DNA of 64,000 nucleotides from Paenibacillus eucommiae (GCF_017874215.1 NZ_JAGGLB010000015.1:1-64000), one strand, 5' to 3'; counted from the first letter of the stretch, positions 17,261 to 26,436 are shown. Notes: generated from the letters alone by a model not told the origin. Translations and numbers: made by a program.

Positions 17261-19141
17261 CTATAAGCTCACAGCATCTTTATAACGGACACGAATGGTA
17301 AAAACAAGAGTCGCTCCCGGACCCTCTGCCGGTAATACGTAAATCGTTCCCCCCATCATTTCCACTAACTTTTTGCAAATAGCGAGTCCGAGCCCTGTCC
17401 CTTCATGCTTGCGAGCAAGCGAGGAATCCAGCTGGTAAAAAGGCTGAAAAAGCCGTGGAATACACTCACGAGGGATACCTGGACCCGTATCTATAACAGA
17501 GAATTCCAGCTCTATCTGATTTGCTTTCTTGGAAGCTTGCACAACATTAACTTTCACGAACCCCTGCTCGGTGAATTTGACGGCATTGCCTACCAGATTT
17601 ATAAGGATCTGCCTTAGTCTGACTTCATCCCCCACGAGTAACGCGGGCAGGCGGGGATCACATTCACAGGAAATGTGAAGTTTTTTTTCTTGCGTTTGCA
17701 GGGCAAATAATTGCACAGTCTCATTTAGACATTCGTTAAGATCGAAAGGTTCCTCTTGCAGGGCTGTCTTACCAGATTCCATCTTTGAGAAATCAAGAAC
17801 GTCGTTAATGACAGAGAGCAGCGAGTTTCCGCTCTTGTTTATGATTTTGACATATTCCACCTGCTCATCGGTTAGCGGAGTATCCAGCAGCAGCTGCGAC
17901 ATCGCATTTACTCCGTTAAGCGGGGTACGGATTTCATGACTCATGATTGCCAAAAACTCGCTTTTCACCTTGGCGGCATGCTCCGCCTCCACTTTAGCCA
18001 AAATCAGCTCCTGCTCAGCCCGTTTCTGTTCCGTAATATCCTTGGAGATGGTGTATATTTCCACGATATTTGCTTCTGACGTGAGCGGCACAATCGTTGT
18101 ACTCAAATAAACGGGATGACCCCGCTTATGCTTGATCGTAAATTCAACCGTTTGCGGCTGCCCCCCTACTACTTTTGTAAAACAAGATCTAATCTTCACG
18201 ATATCTCTGCGGTTAAGAAACTGGGTAAACGGCTTGCTCACGAATTGCTGGGAGTCATAGCCTGTGATCCTCTCTGCTGCAGGATTTGTGCGCAATAGCC
18301 TCCCTGCAATATCAAACATGCACACCAGATCAGGATTGTGCTCGAAGGTGGAATCGTACCTTTTCTTGTTGGACTCTGCCAATCGGAATGCAAAATTGCG
18401 GTCCATGTATTGACCGATCGTGATCAAAAGCAGCACAAATATCGTCGCCGCTCCGATTAGTAAAGCAAGCAGTAAATTGTTGATGCCTGAAATACGCAGC
18501 GGATCGCTCAGCTCTGAATCATTCAAGTAAATATGTGCCGCTGACATGCCTGTGTAATGCATGCCCGTAATCGCAGTGCCCAGAAACATAATGGCTGCAG
18601 CCTTTAAACCAAAGCCCCATCTGCCAGCCCCTCTTAGATGCCTGGAGGATACCCACAACGCCCCAAATGAAATGCCGAAGGCAATCAGAATGGAAACAGC
18701 CACAAGGTAAATATTATAAACAATTCTGATCTCTCCCTGCATACTCATGGAAGCCATGCCCGTGTAATGCATTCCTGCTATGGCAAGACCCATGAATAAA
18801 CCCGATAGGAACATCCGCGTGATGGTCAGATTTGCACTTGTGATCCCCGCAAAAGCAGCCCACGCACCGACCATGGGCAGCAGCATGGAGAGTACCAGCA
18901 TAGTAAAATCATAATTCACGCCATCTGGCAGATGAAAAGCCAGCATGCCAATAAAGTGTACCGACCATATGCCAAGTCCCATGACAACAGAAGCCAAAAT
19001 CATCAAAATCAACCGGGTCCGTTCACGCGAGGAAATGACTTTCTCACAAATTTCTAGTGTACAGTAAGAAACAAACAAGGAAATGATCACTGAAAGTACC
19101 ACGAGACAATAGTTGTAGCTGCTAGGTATTAGTTCCAACAT
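17261..19141 (-). CDS. MHYT-PAS sensor histidine kinase
   Basis: About 626 residues. Seven helices in the first 240 residues carry MHYT-type motifs (SVHFIGM, GMHYTGMAS, GMHYTGMSA), proposed to bind copper and sense O2, CO or NO. A PAS domain (about 265-380), HisKA (FLAIMSHEIRTPLNGV, phospho-acceptor His) and an ATPase domain (NLVGNAVKFT, DTGPGIP, GTGLGLAICK) follow. There is no receiver domain, and no response regulator gene is adjacent, so the partner is elsewhere. A start four codons upstream (19153) is equally possible; the ribosome site is weak for both. Confidence 0.9.
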   Translation of the reverse strand: MLELIPSSYNYCLVVLSVIISLFVSYCTLEICEKVISSRERTRLILMILASVVMGLGIWSVHFIGMLAFHLPDGVNYDFTMLVLSMLLPMVGAWAAFAGITSANLTITRMFLSGLFMGLAIAGMHYTGMASMSMQGEIRIVYNIYLVAVSILIAFGISFGALWVSSRHLRGAGRWGFGLKAAAIMFLGTAITGMHYTGMSAAHIYLNDSELSDPLRISGINNLLLALLIGAATIFVLLLITIGQYMDRNFAFRLAESNKKRYDSTFEHNPDLVCMFDIAGRLLRTNPAAERITGYDSQQFVSKPFTQFLNRRDIVKIRSCFTKVVGGQPQTVEFTIKHKRGHPVYLSTTIVPLTSEANIVEIYTISKDITEQKRAEQELILAKVEAEHAAKVKSEFLAIMSHEIRTPLNGVNAMSQLLLDTPLTDEQVEYVKIINKSGNSLLSVINDVLDFSKMESGKTALQEEPFDLNECLNETVQLFALQTQEKKLHISCECDPRLPALLVGDEVRLRQILINLVGNAVKFTEQGFVKVNVVQASKKANQIELEFSVIDTGPGIPRECIPRLFQPFYQLDSSLARKHEGTGLGLAICKKLVEMMGGTIYVLPAEGPGATLVFTIRVRYKDAVSL

Positions 19142-19299
19142 GTTCACTTCCATTCCTGATAAATAAGAATCGGATAGTAACCATTTCTCGCCCTATATGC
19201 AAAATCCTGCTTTTTTGCAAACTTAACTTACTCACGAGCCGTCAGAGAACGTAGTTGTTTTAGTAAAAATGAAGGACTTTCGAGGGTCTTTGAACATGA

Positions 19300-19338
19300 A
19301 AATATCAGGGAATACACATAGGTATTTCCCTGATATTT
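19300..19338 (-). terminator. Terminator-like hairpin after melA
   Basis: A 13-bp inverted repeat, AAATATCAGGGAA and TTCCCTGATATTT, with a 13-base loop, 24 bp beyond the melA stop. It reads into TTTTC on the minus strand. Confidence 0.65.
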
Positions 19339-19362
19339 GTTAGCCCATCGATGTTTATTCCC

Positions 19363-20877
19363 TTAATGAGTTGCTTTTGCTGCAGCCGGACGCTCCTGGG
19401 CTTTATCCGCTGCTCCGGCATTTTTGTTAGCTAGCTCCCGATTTTGCTGCATTTCTTCCACCGTCTTTATATTCAGTCGCGCTGCCCCTTCATTGCCGTT
19501 GGTTGGAATTAGATTACCAGCTGCAAGACGCTTACTTGCCGCGGTGATAGCATCACTATACTGCGGCAGCCATGGTGCTTGAGCAACCAAAAGCTCATCC
19601 GTCATTTGCCAGATCTCTGGCGGATTGCATACGGCACCCACAAGCGGATCCATCATCATGGATTGACGAAGCAGCATATCATCGCCATGCACGGCGGCTT
19701 CAACAGCCAGACGCTGGACAGAGATGCTCACATTGCACACGGCTGCACAGCCAAGAGGCAAGTCGCCCACCTGTGTCATATTAATCCCGTTGCGATCTAC
19801 ATAACCTGGCGCTTCAATAATGGCGTCATCAGGCAGGTTGGTAATAATGCCGTTATTCATTACATTAAAATGTCCCCGGTACACCCTGCCAGTCTCCAGT
19901 CCCTCAATAATATAGGAGCCATGTTCTTCGCTGCGTGATTCTTCTGTATAAGTCATCGCCGGATCCTTCATCCAGTTCGGGAAATCGCTCTCGAACCAGG
20001 TACGGCCTTCTGTGCTCACCCTGAGGTAGCCTCCAGTTTCGCCGTTGATCCACACACCAAGATCAATCCATTCAAGGATTTCCTGAGGACGCTTGCGGTA
20101 CCAAGGCAAATACTCGCTTAAATGTCCGTTGGATTCTGTACTGTAATATCCGAAACGTTTCAGCATATCAAGGCGTACCTTCTCCGTTTGGACAAATTCC
20201 GGGTCCTGCTCAAACGCTTCCAGCAATTTACCGGTCAAATCTTCGCCGCGGTGTTTGATTTGCACATACCAGGTTTGATGATTAATTCCGGCGCATACAA
20301 TGTCCACTTCTTCTTGCTTTAAGCCAAACGCTTGAGCGATTTGCGCATGACCACCCTGAACACCATGACAGAGCCCGATCGTCCGCACCCCTCCGTACTT
20401 ATTGCAAGCCCATGTCAGCATCGCCATCGGATTGGCATAATTCAGCATTAAACAAGCGGGATCTGCAACCTCACGGATATCCTTGCAAATATCCAGCATC
20501 GCAGCAATGCCGCGCTGTCCATACATGATACCGCCCGCACACAGCGTATCACCAATACACTGGTCCACGCCGTACTTAAGCGGAATGTCCACATCATGCT
20601 GAAACGCTTCGAGCCCTCCGACCCGAACGACCACAAACACATACTTCGCATCTCTGACAGCTTCTCTGCGGTCTGTAGTAGCTTGAATGCTAATTTGTAG
20701 TCCGTTCTCATCGATGTCCCGCTGGCAAAGCTGGGTAACCATCTCCAGATTGTGCGAATTGATATCGGTAAATGCTACCTGTATATCCCGAAATTCCGGC
20801 ACAGCAAGTAAATCTCGCAAAAGTCCTCTTGTAAAACCAATACTTCCGGCACCAATAAATGCAACCTTAAACGACAT
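19363..20877 (-). CDS. melA: Alpha-galactosidase, glycoside hydrolase family 4
   Basis: 504 residues. GH4 enzymes are cytoplasmic and cleave glycosides by an NAD+/Mn2+-dependent oxidation-elimination mechanism. Visible are the dinucleotide fold FIGAGSIGFTRGLLRD, the NYANPMA loop, the metal Cys-His in GLCHGVQ, and AGINHQTW. These match MelA-type alpha-galactosidases better than 6-phospho-glucosidases, although specificity within GH4 is hard to read. It is longer than E. coli MelA by about 50 residues, mainly through a C-terminal Ala-rich tail. The AraC-type gene upstream on the same strand is the likely activator; no transporter is adjacent. Confidence 0.87.
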   Translation of the reverse strand: MSFKVAFIGAGSIGFTRGLLRDLLAVPEFRDIQVAFTDINSHNLEMVTQLCQRDIDENGLQISIQATTDRREAVRDAKYVFVVVRVGGLEAFQHDVDIPLKYGVDQCIGDTLCAGGIMYGQRGIAAMLDICKDIREVADPACLMLNYANPMAMLTWACNKYGGVRTIGLCHGVQGGHAQIAQAFGLKQEEVDIVCAGINHQTWYVQIKHRGEDLTGKLLEAFEQDPEFVQTEKVRLDMLKRFGYYSTESNGHLSEYLPWYRKRPQEILEWIDLGVWINGETGGYLRVSTEGRTWFESDFPNWMKDPAMTYTEESRSEEHGSYIIEGLETGRVYRGHFNVMNNGIITNLPDDAIIEAPGYVDRNGINMTQVGDLPLGCAAVCNVSISVQRLAVEAAVHGDDMLLRQSMMMDPLVGAVCNPPEIWQMTDELLVAQAPWLPQYSDAITAASKRLAAGNLIPTNGNEGAARLNIKTVEEMQQNRELANKNAGAADKAQERPAAAKATH

Positions 20878-21057
20878 TGATAATCCTCCTCATTGTTTCG
20901 CACTGGCAAAACGTTCTTCGTGAGCATCCACTACATGATACGGTTATAATCGGGAGCTCTTGTATAAAATTGTAGCAGTTAAGAACAGAGAGGGTTATCA
21001 ATATCGTTACTTTATTACATGATGGATGTATAAAATCCTAACTTCTTTTGCTCGAGA

Positions 21058-21951
21058 TTACAGTTCATTATAGCCCCAATGAAGAGCCTCCACCGATTTC
21101 CTGAACTGAACAGGCGTTTTTCCCGTTTGCTTTTTAAAAATGGTGCTGAAATACTGCCTGCTATTAATGCCGATGTAGCCTGAAATATCAATAACAGGTA
21201 TGTCTGTTTGAGCAAGCAGCATCTTGGCCTTCTCAATTCTAAGCAGGGTGAGGTAGTCCATAACAGAGTTGTTCATGGTCGCTTTGAAAATTCTATGCAG
21301 ATAGCCCGGATGCAAATTAACGGAGGCTGCAATATCCTTCACCTTGATATCACAGTCATAATTATGATGCATATAAGCTATGATTTTTTTTACGTAGCCC
21401 CCAACCTCCTGCATATTGGAATGGATGCCTTCCACCACCAGCCTCGATATCCGAATAAGCAGCTGTGAAAGCAGCAGCTTTACCATAAGCTCCTTCTCTT
21501 CCCCTTTGGCATCCAGCTCTAACACAAGGCTTTTCAGCGTCTGGTATACCTCTCCCTGCTCTCTCAGCACAATATAAGGACTTTCCCTATCAAGAAGCGT
21601 CTTCAGTGCACTGTTCTCAGCAGCAAGCTCTTTCATACAAGGGAACGTATCGTTCTTCAGTGGGTGAAAAATAAATTCCACATTTAACATACGGCATTGC
21701 ATATCATCATCCACAAGCATCCTGTGCGACACATTGGCATCAATAAGAATAAAATCGCCTTTTTTCAAAACGATCTTTTCTTTTTCCATTTCAACTCGGC
21801 AGGCGCCAGTAATCACATACATGATTTCAACCGCATTATGGGAATGGAAAGGCATTTGATATCCGTGCCACTGCTTGAAATAATAAGCCACTACTTTGGG
21901 ATGATATTCCCCTGCCATCAATTTGCTGTGATAAAGGCTATTGCTGTCCAT
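21058..21951 (-). CDS. AraC-family regulator, likely of melA
   Basis: 297 residues: an N-terminal cupin-like sensor (HGYQMPFHSHNAVEIMYV) and a C-terminal pair of helix-turn-helices (DIAASVNLHPGYLHRIFK and ISGYIGINSRQYFSTIFKKQTGKTPVQFR). It lies directly upstream of melA on the same strand with a gap of about 180 bp, so it probably activates that gene in response to an alpha-galactoside. Confidence 0.9.
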   Translation of the reverse strand: MDSNSLYHSKLMAGEYHPKVVAYYFKQWHGYQMPFHSHNAVEIMYVITGACRVEMEKEKIVLKKGDFILIDANVSHRMLVDDDMQCRMLNVEFIFHPLKNDTFPCMKELAAENSALKTLLDRESPYIVLREQGEVYQTLKSLVLELDAKGEEKELMVKLLLSQLLIRISRLVVEGIHSNMQEVGGYVKKIIAYMHHNYDCDIKVKDIAASVNLHPGYLHRIFKATMNNSVMDYLTLLRIEKAKMLLAQTDIPVIDISGYIGINSRQYFSTIFKKQTGKTPVQFRKSVEALHWGYNEL

Positions 21952-21975
21952 GGGAACCCTCCTGTTTAAGCTTAA

Positions 21976-22020
21976 AGAAAAAAACCTTCCTTCCGGTATA
22001 AGGAAGATCAGGTTTTTTCT
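21976..22020. terminator. Rho-independent terminator
   Basis: AAAAAACCT/AGGTTTTTT arms enclose an inner CTTCCTT/AAGGAAG stem. It lies immediately after the lipoprotein stop at 22022. Confidence 0.8.
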
Positions 22021-22021
22021 T

Positions 22022-22450
22022 TTATGGGATGATACCAGCTTGCTTCATTAAAGAAATCAGATCTTCTTTGGCCTCTTCCGTGTATATAAAGCCTGTTGAA
22101 GTGCCCACTTCCATATCAAGGAACGTCCTCGACTGGTCTTTCATCCAGAACTTGTAAGCATGCTGCTTTTCATCCGCATAACGAACTGTGAATTCATATT
22201 GTGGAGGTTCGGCCCAACTGGCCTCTCCTGTCATTTTCTTCGCAGAATCAAGAATACTCAAAAATGTGGCGAATTGCTTCTTAGTTGTCAGCTTCCCCAG
22301 AAATTGCAGATTCGTAGAGCTAAAGTCCACATTCCGGGAAATATCAATTTGTTGAATAGCATCTGGATTGCGAGAACAGGAGCTGAGCAGTAAAGCGAAT
22401 AACAAAACAGGCATTAGCAGCCTACCGCTATTTCTTAAGATTGGAATCAC
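22022..22450 (-). CDS. Small lipoprotein, function unknown
   Basis: 142 residues with a signal peptide and lipobox LLSSC (Cys about 25), so it is anchored to the outer face of the membrane. The mature part alternates strands and one helix (KKQFATFLSILDSAKKM) and ends with a YTEEAKEDLISLMKQ helix, reminiscent of small inhibitor or YhfM-type folds; I do not assign a family. It lies 42 bp downstream of the CBM9-like gene, so the two form a likely operon. Confidence 0.75.
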   Translation of the reverse strand: MIPILRNSGRLLMPVLLFALLLSSCSRNPDAIQQIDISRNVDFSSTNLQFLGKLTTKKQFATFLSILDSAKKMTGEASWAEPPQYEFTVRYADEKQHAYKFWMKDQSRTFLDMEVGTSTGFIYTEEAKEDLISLMKQAGIIP

Positions 22451-22492
22451 CGCCTCTACTACCGGACGGATACAAACAATGGTTTGTTGCGC

Positions 22493-23143
22493 TTATTTCA
22501 CAAAATGCAAATGGCCAAATCTATATGGAGTATGAAAATCAACAATTCCGGTAGGCGACCAGGACATATACAGATCAGGCTTATCTATGCCCGCTCCCCG
22601 GTCAATACGGTAGCAGTTGATTCGCCAAGAAGCTCCAGGCTGCGGCACACCTCCGATAAATCCGGCAAAGGGCATTTTCCACACATAGTAAATTTCTGAT
22701 TTCTCAGGAAAATAATCTACACTCGTCTCCCAGCCTTCTAAATGCCAACCCGTATCTACTTGTAAAGATCTTGAAGGATCATTGATAATTGCCGCATCAA
22801 ATTTAACATTTGCCGGGCTTACTTCGAACTCCTTATAGCTGACCATATCCCCTGTTTCACTAATAAATACCTCGACAACATCTTCCTCATAGATCGGATC
22901 ATCATGCTCTGTATACGAAGCTACAAGATGTGAGTCTTTCCCAAAAAAGCGAAAATACAGCGCAGTCTCTGTCCAAAAAGCCTTTACACCAGTCGCAAAT
23001 TCCTCCACGGGTGTGCCAAAAGTTGTTTCTGCCAAGTCCATAACCGGCAATTGATCCCATACCGGATCATCATAAGAAATGATAGCTTTCAAATTTTCTT
23101 TATATTCACAAGCATAAGTAGGCAACTGAATCTCTTTTTCCAA
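22493..23143 (-). CDS. CBM9-like carbohydrate-binding protein (intracellular form)
   Basis: About 216 residues with no signal peptide. The beta-sandwich pattern (DDPVWDQLPVMDL..TALYFRFFGKDSHLV..DDPIYEEDVVEVFI..YKEFEVSP) is that of carbohydrate-binding family 9-like proteins, which occur as stand-alone proteins in Bacillales. The chosen start is TTG 23143, since AGAGGTG sits 7 bases before it; upstream ATGs at 23209 and 23194 overlap a likely -10 region (TATATA/TATAAA) and lack ribosome sites. The ligand is unknown. Confidence 0.78.
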   Translation of the reverse strand: MEKEIQLPTYACEYKENLKAIISYDDPVWDQLPVMDLAETTFGTPVEEFATGVKAFWTETALYFRFFGKDSHLVASYTEHDDPIYEEDVVEVFISETGDMVSYKEFEVSPANVKFDAAIINDPSRSLQVDTGWHLEGWETSVDYFPEKSEIYYVWKMPFAGFIGGVPQPGASWRINCYRIDRGAGIDKPDLYMSWSPTGIVDFHTPYRFGHLHFVK

Positions 23144-23369
23144 TGGATAGACACCTCTATTTTTCAATATTTTATAGGATATATACTCACTCATAGTAAC
23201 ACAAAACAATCTACCTTTTAAAGCTGTTTTTTGGGCGAATCCCAGCCCATTTCACGGTTTCGTCCCCGACCATAGTCCAGATACAAAACTAACCGAAGGT
23301 CCGTTATTTAATCACCCCTATCCAGCTATACTAAATTAATAAAAATGCCTGTAAGGGAGTCACATAATT

Positions 23370-24557
23370 ATGCATTGGATGAACAGTCTCTTTGATCAGT
23401 ATGGATACTTTGTTTTGTTTCTAGGCTTATTTGCGGAATCCTTGGCGCTGCCATTTCCAGGAGAGCTTGCCATGGCCATAAGTGGACATATGGTGGTCCA
23501 AGGTCATATACATATGTTTTGGGCTATTCTCTGTTCCTACTTCGGTGCTACTAGCGGGACCATGCTTACTTATCTATTAGGCAAAAAGCTAGGCACTCCC
23601 TTTTTCGATAAATATGGGAAGTACTTCTTGTTGAAGCCAAAAAATATTTTAAAAATTACAAAATGGTTCGAAAAATATGGAAATAAAATCATCCTCGTCA
23701 GTCATTTCATCCCTGGACTCCGCCATTTCACCGGCTATGTTTCAGGCATTCTGGGCTTAAGGTTTAGAACCTTTTTCATCTATAATCAGATAGGGGCTGC
23801 CTTATGGGTAGCATTCTATACGATGGTTGGCCTACTATTCGGCGAGAAAATAGAACAACTCCTTCACGCTGCATCCAGGTACTCCATCCAGCTTGTAATC
23901 TGTGTTGTCATTGGAATCGCAGGCGTTCTTATTGTGAGAAAGCATAGTAAAACGAGAAGAGTGTTGCGATCCTCCCTCTCCTTTTATAAAGTTATTTTAC
24001 AATCGCTCTGGATGCTTTGGGAAAAAGCTTTTGATCTATTTTCAAGTTGGCGCTGCAAGCACATATTCCGCTATGGCATTTGCAAAGTATTTGTTACTAG
24101 GCACCGCGGACAAAGCATAACCTGCCAAGATGGAACCACGGTTCGTGCCGGTGACTGGATTGGTGAATTGCATCTGGACAATGGCCAGGTATTAGGCCTG
24201 CTGCGTTCCGTCGGCTCGAATCGTGCCGCGCTATCCACTGCACGAATGTCGCGCGAGGCAATCAAACAAATTAGCGCCGCCCTGCAAACTACCCCTGAGC
24301 TGGCTAAAGTAAAAGCTTTAATTGGCGTCACCTTACTTCATCGCGGCATCACACATGGATTAGGCTTTGAATTGCACCACTTGGAATCAAAATGGTTCAG
24401 AGATTTCACGAGTGTATATCTAAATTTCTTATTGCAGACCTTACATCCAGAGGGGAACCAACGAATTAAACATAATAAGAAGCTAAAACCAATGATGCTT
24501 GTCCTTTCGAAAATGACTTTGCAGGATAAATTTCCTTTGAAATCTATCAGTAATTAA
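23370..24557 (+). CDS. DedA-family membrane protein fused to YkoP-like domain
   Basis: 395 residues. Residues 1-190 are a complete DedA (SNARE-associated) unit: the reentrant loop FAESLALPFPGELAM and the SHFIPGLRHFTGYVSGI signature, with four to five membrane segments. Some DedA proteins recycle undecaprenyl phosphate. Residues about 205-385 form a soluble cytoplasmic domain (MLWEKAFDLF, then SITCQDGTTVRAGDWIGELHLDN, LIGVTLLHRG, LNFLLQTLHPEGN) that also forms the C-terminus of the deacetylase at 49902-51194. It resembles B. subtilis YkoP. The gene is solitary. Confidence 0.85.
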   Translation: MHWMNSLFDQYGYFVLFLGLFAESLALPFPGELAMAISGHMVVQGHIHMFWAILCSYFGATSGTMLTYLLGKKLGTPFFDKYGKYFLLKPKNILKITKWFEKYGNKIILVSHFIPGLRHFTGYVSGILGLRFRTFFIYNQIGAALWVAFYTMVGLLFGEKIEQLLHAASRYSIQLVICVVIGIAGVLIVRKHSKTRRVLRSSLSFYKVILQSLWMLWEKAFDLFSSWRCKHIFRYGICKVFVTRHRGQSITCQDGTTVRAGDWIGELHLDNGQVLGLLRSVGSNRAALSTARMSREAIKQISAALQTTPELAKVKALIGVTLLHRGITHGLGFELHHLESKWFRDFTSVYLNFLLQTLHPEGNQRIKHNKKLKPMMLVLSKMTLQDKFPLKSISN

Positions 24558-24583
24558 TGATTTATGAGAAAGACGCCTTGCGG

Positions 24584-24688
24584 GACTGTTGACAAAAGCC
24601 AATTTTACGAAAAATGATTTTTAGATACCCAGTGTTTAAGCGGGTTCTTAAACATAAATTTCGTCAAAAAGGTAATTTGTCAACAGTC
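24584..24688. mobile_element. 105-bp MITE-like insertion with 8-bp target duplication
   Basis: Perfect 13-bp terminal inverted repeats GACTGTTGACAAA (24584-24596) and TTTGTCAACAGTC (24676-24688) flank a 79-bp core with its own hairpin, GTTTAAG-cgggtt-CTTAAAC. It is bordered by direct repeats CCTTGCGG at 24576-24583 and 24689-24696. The related repeat at 40495-40502 has one uninterrupted CCTTGCGG, which is the empty site. It has no coding capacity, so it must have moved in trans. The parent transposon family is not identified. Confidence 0.85.
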
Positions 24689-24910
24689 CCTTGCGGTGTC
24701 CTTTAAGGAGCGTGTTCATAATGTTGGTGGTTCGGGGAGGGAATGGCTGTGGGCTCCAGCCGCTGTTAAAGATTTGTTCCCTTGAATGGTATCGATGAGG
24801 AGGTAGGAACAAATCTTTAAATGCGGACGCTGCCGCTCTTCCACCCACAGCCATTCCCTTTAGCTACAATCGCACAATTCATACTAGCACCAAGCTCAAC
24901 GAACAGCCAA
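24689..24910. repeat. Long-hairpin dispersed repeat, copy 1
   Basis: About 220 bp shared with 40495-40720. Outer stem GGGAATGGCTGTGGG (24739-24753) pairs with 24844-24858, and inner stem TTAAAGATTTGTTCC (24766-24780) pairs with 24806-24820, both perfect 15-mers. The copy also shares GAGCGTGTTCAT before and TAGCTACAATCGCACAA after the stems. No supported protein is encoded; frames through it are artefacts of the palindromes. Confidence 0.85.
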
Positions 24911-24972
24911 CAAGGGTTTTCTCTTGATTTGAGGTGGTTTCCTGGCTGGCAAAGACACTGGGATGAAGATCT

Positions 24973-25140
24973 GAGAGGGCCTGGTGCTTTAGCGATGGTT
25001 TTCATCGTAAAAGCACCAGGCCCTCTCCAATTACTTACTTTAACAATGAAAAACATCGCTCAAAATCACTTTTTACCACCCGCAGAGGCCATCCGTCCTC
25101 TTTTAGCGATGAAAAACATCATTAACGTGAGGATTCACCG
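24973..25140. repeat. Palindromic intergenic repeat cluster, copy 2
   Basis: It begins with an 18-bp perfect stem, GAGAGGGCCTGGTGCTTT (24973-24990) pairing with 25010-25027, extended by AGCGATG/CATCGT. It continues with hairpins of the TTTAACGATG...CATCGTTAA type at 25040-25062 and 25101-25124. The unit order and spacers mirror 94-235. The 25141-25393 stretch after it holds only a 40-codon frame (25140-25262) without a ribosome site. Confidence 0.78.
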
Positions 25141-25393
25141 TGCGGCTAGATTGGGTAGACCCATATGATGGCACTAATGAGCATGAGTGGATTGTGAAAA
25201 CGGATGTCGTAAAAGCAGAGCTTATGCATGAATGGACTGAGGCGGAAATGTGGGACTGCTGACACTGTTCAGAAGTTTTGGTAGAAAAACCTTGGGGATA
25301 TTTCCAAGGATCTTCTTCTACCCCCTGAAACTGATTAGAGGAAAGCCTATAGTTGTTAAACAGGTACAAATGGGTCGGGGGCTTAATGTATGA

Positions 25394-26078
25394 TCATAAC
25401 ATTGGCAAACCTAGTTTTGTGGAAAGCTCACGAGAAATTTCCCGCCAGCCAACAATTGCTCGAATTGGTGTTTCCATAAACTTTCCAGGTGCAGCAATAC
25501 GTTCATCTGCAACTTGTAATTTTTTCTGAGTTACTTTTTTATAAAGTTCTAGCTGGATTAATTCCACTTCGGCTGGTCTCCAATCATCATCATAAGAAAG
25601 ACCGGTGTTTTTCTTGGGATAAGGAAAACAAACATCTGCTTTTTCATTAACAAATTCTCCGTAAACTGTGAATGAGGCGTTTACTTCATATGTTGCTCCG
25701 GGAACAAATTCAGTTTCCGTTCTTCCGATTGTTGTTGATGGCACTTCGCACAGTCCTTCACTCTTTTTCGTTGCGGACACATAAGTCGGAATCGAGACAC
25801 TATTTCGAATTGGTTTATCAAAAGAAACGGAATATTTCTCAACTTCATCTGCAAGATCACCAATACCTAGGACTTTTCCTGTATGTTCTCGTAAAAAAGC
25901 TCTATCCAGTTCAAAAAGTTGACTCAATTGGGAGCCAACTAAGATATTTCTATTATCGAATATTTCCAACAGAATTTTTGGCTGTATCGTGTTTAGTTTT
26001 TAAAGATAAAGGTGTTCCAGAAACTAATGTTATGGATAGTGTGAATAAAATGGTCATTATTAAGGCTTTTCTTTTCAT
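25394..26078 (-). pseudogene. Exported protein of unknown function, frameshifted
   Basis: The N-terminus (ATG 26078, GGAGGTG 7 bases before) encodes a clear signal peptide, MKRKALIMTILFTLSITLVS, but that frame stops at 25953. The body (about 190 residues) runs in a different frame from about 25969 to 25394, with no ribosome site of its own. Removing one base from the A5 run at 25975-25979 would join the two. The body contains PGATYEVNASFTVYGEFVNEKADVCF and is beta-rich; no family is recognised. It is either a decayed gene or an assembly slip at the homopolymer. Confidence 0.65.
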
Positions 26079-26114
26079 TGCACATTCACCTCCTAATGAG
26101 ATATTACTATATTG

Positions 26115-26290
26115 CTAAAATTTATTCTGTGAATTACCCCACACATTCCAATCTTTATAGTCCCCAGCGATCATAAAGTTTCCAAACGTGTCTTGGACAG
26201 GAAAACCTTCTGGATGTGCAGGATAAGCAGCCATTTCATGTTGACAACGGTGACACCAAGTATTCTTAGAATCAACGTATACATAATGTG
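26115..26290 (-). other. Possible 5'-truncated coding remnant
   Basis: The minus-strand frame ending at 26115 reads like protein (YVDSKNTWCHRCQHEMAAY, then PEGFPVQDTFGNFMIAGDY) but has no start codon or ribosome site and runs back into a terminator hairpin. It is probably the surviving C-terminus of a lost gene in this decayed patch. Family not recognised. Confidence 0.3.
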
Positions 26291-26308
26291 TTGTCCGGAA
26301 GCATCGGC

Positions 26309-26348
26309 AAAAAGAGCCTTGGGGAAAGCATCTCCAGGGCTCTTTTTT
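26309..26348. terminator. Rho-independent terminator
   Basis: A 15-bp imperfect stem, AAAGAGCCTTGGGGA and TCTCCAGGGCTCTTT, with flanking A and T tracts. It sits inside the decayed patch, between remnants. Confidence 0.75.
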
Positions 26349-26436
26349 TATTTAAACTAGCGGATTTCCGCGACCGGAACAAGTCCGGTTCGACCAGTAT
26401 CCCTCTGGCTCTCGTAAGGCGGCAATGTACATTTGA

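Noticed and set aside
25140..25262. 40-codon frame after repeat copy 2
   Set aside because: Protein-like composition (WVDPYDGTNEHEWIVKTDVV) but GTG start without ribosome site, inside a decayed patch; at most a gene remnant.
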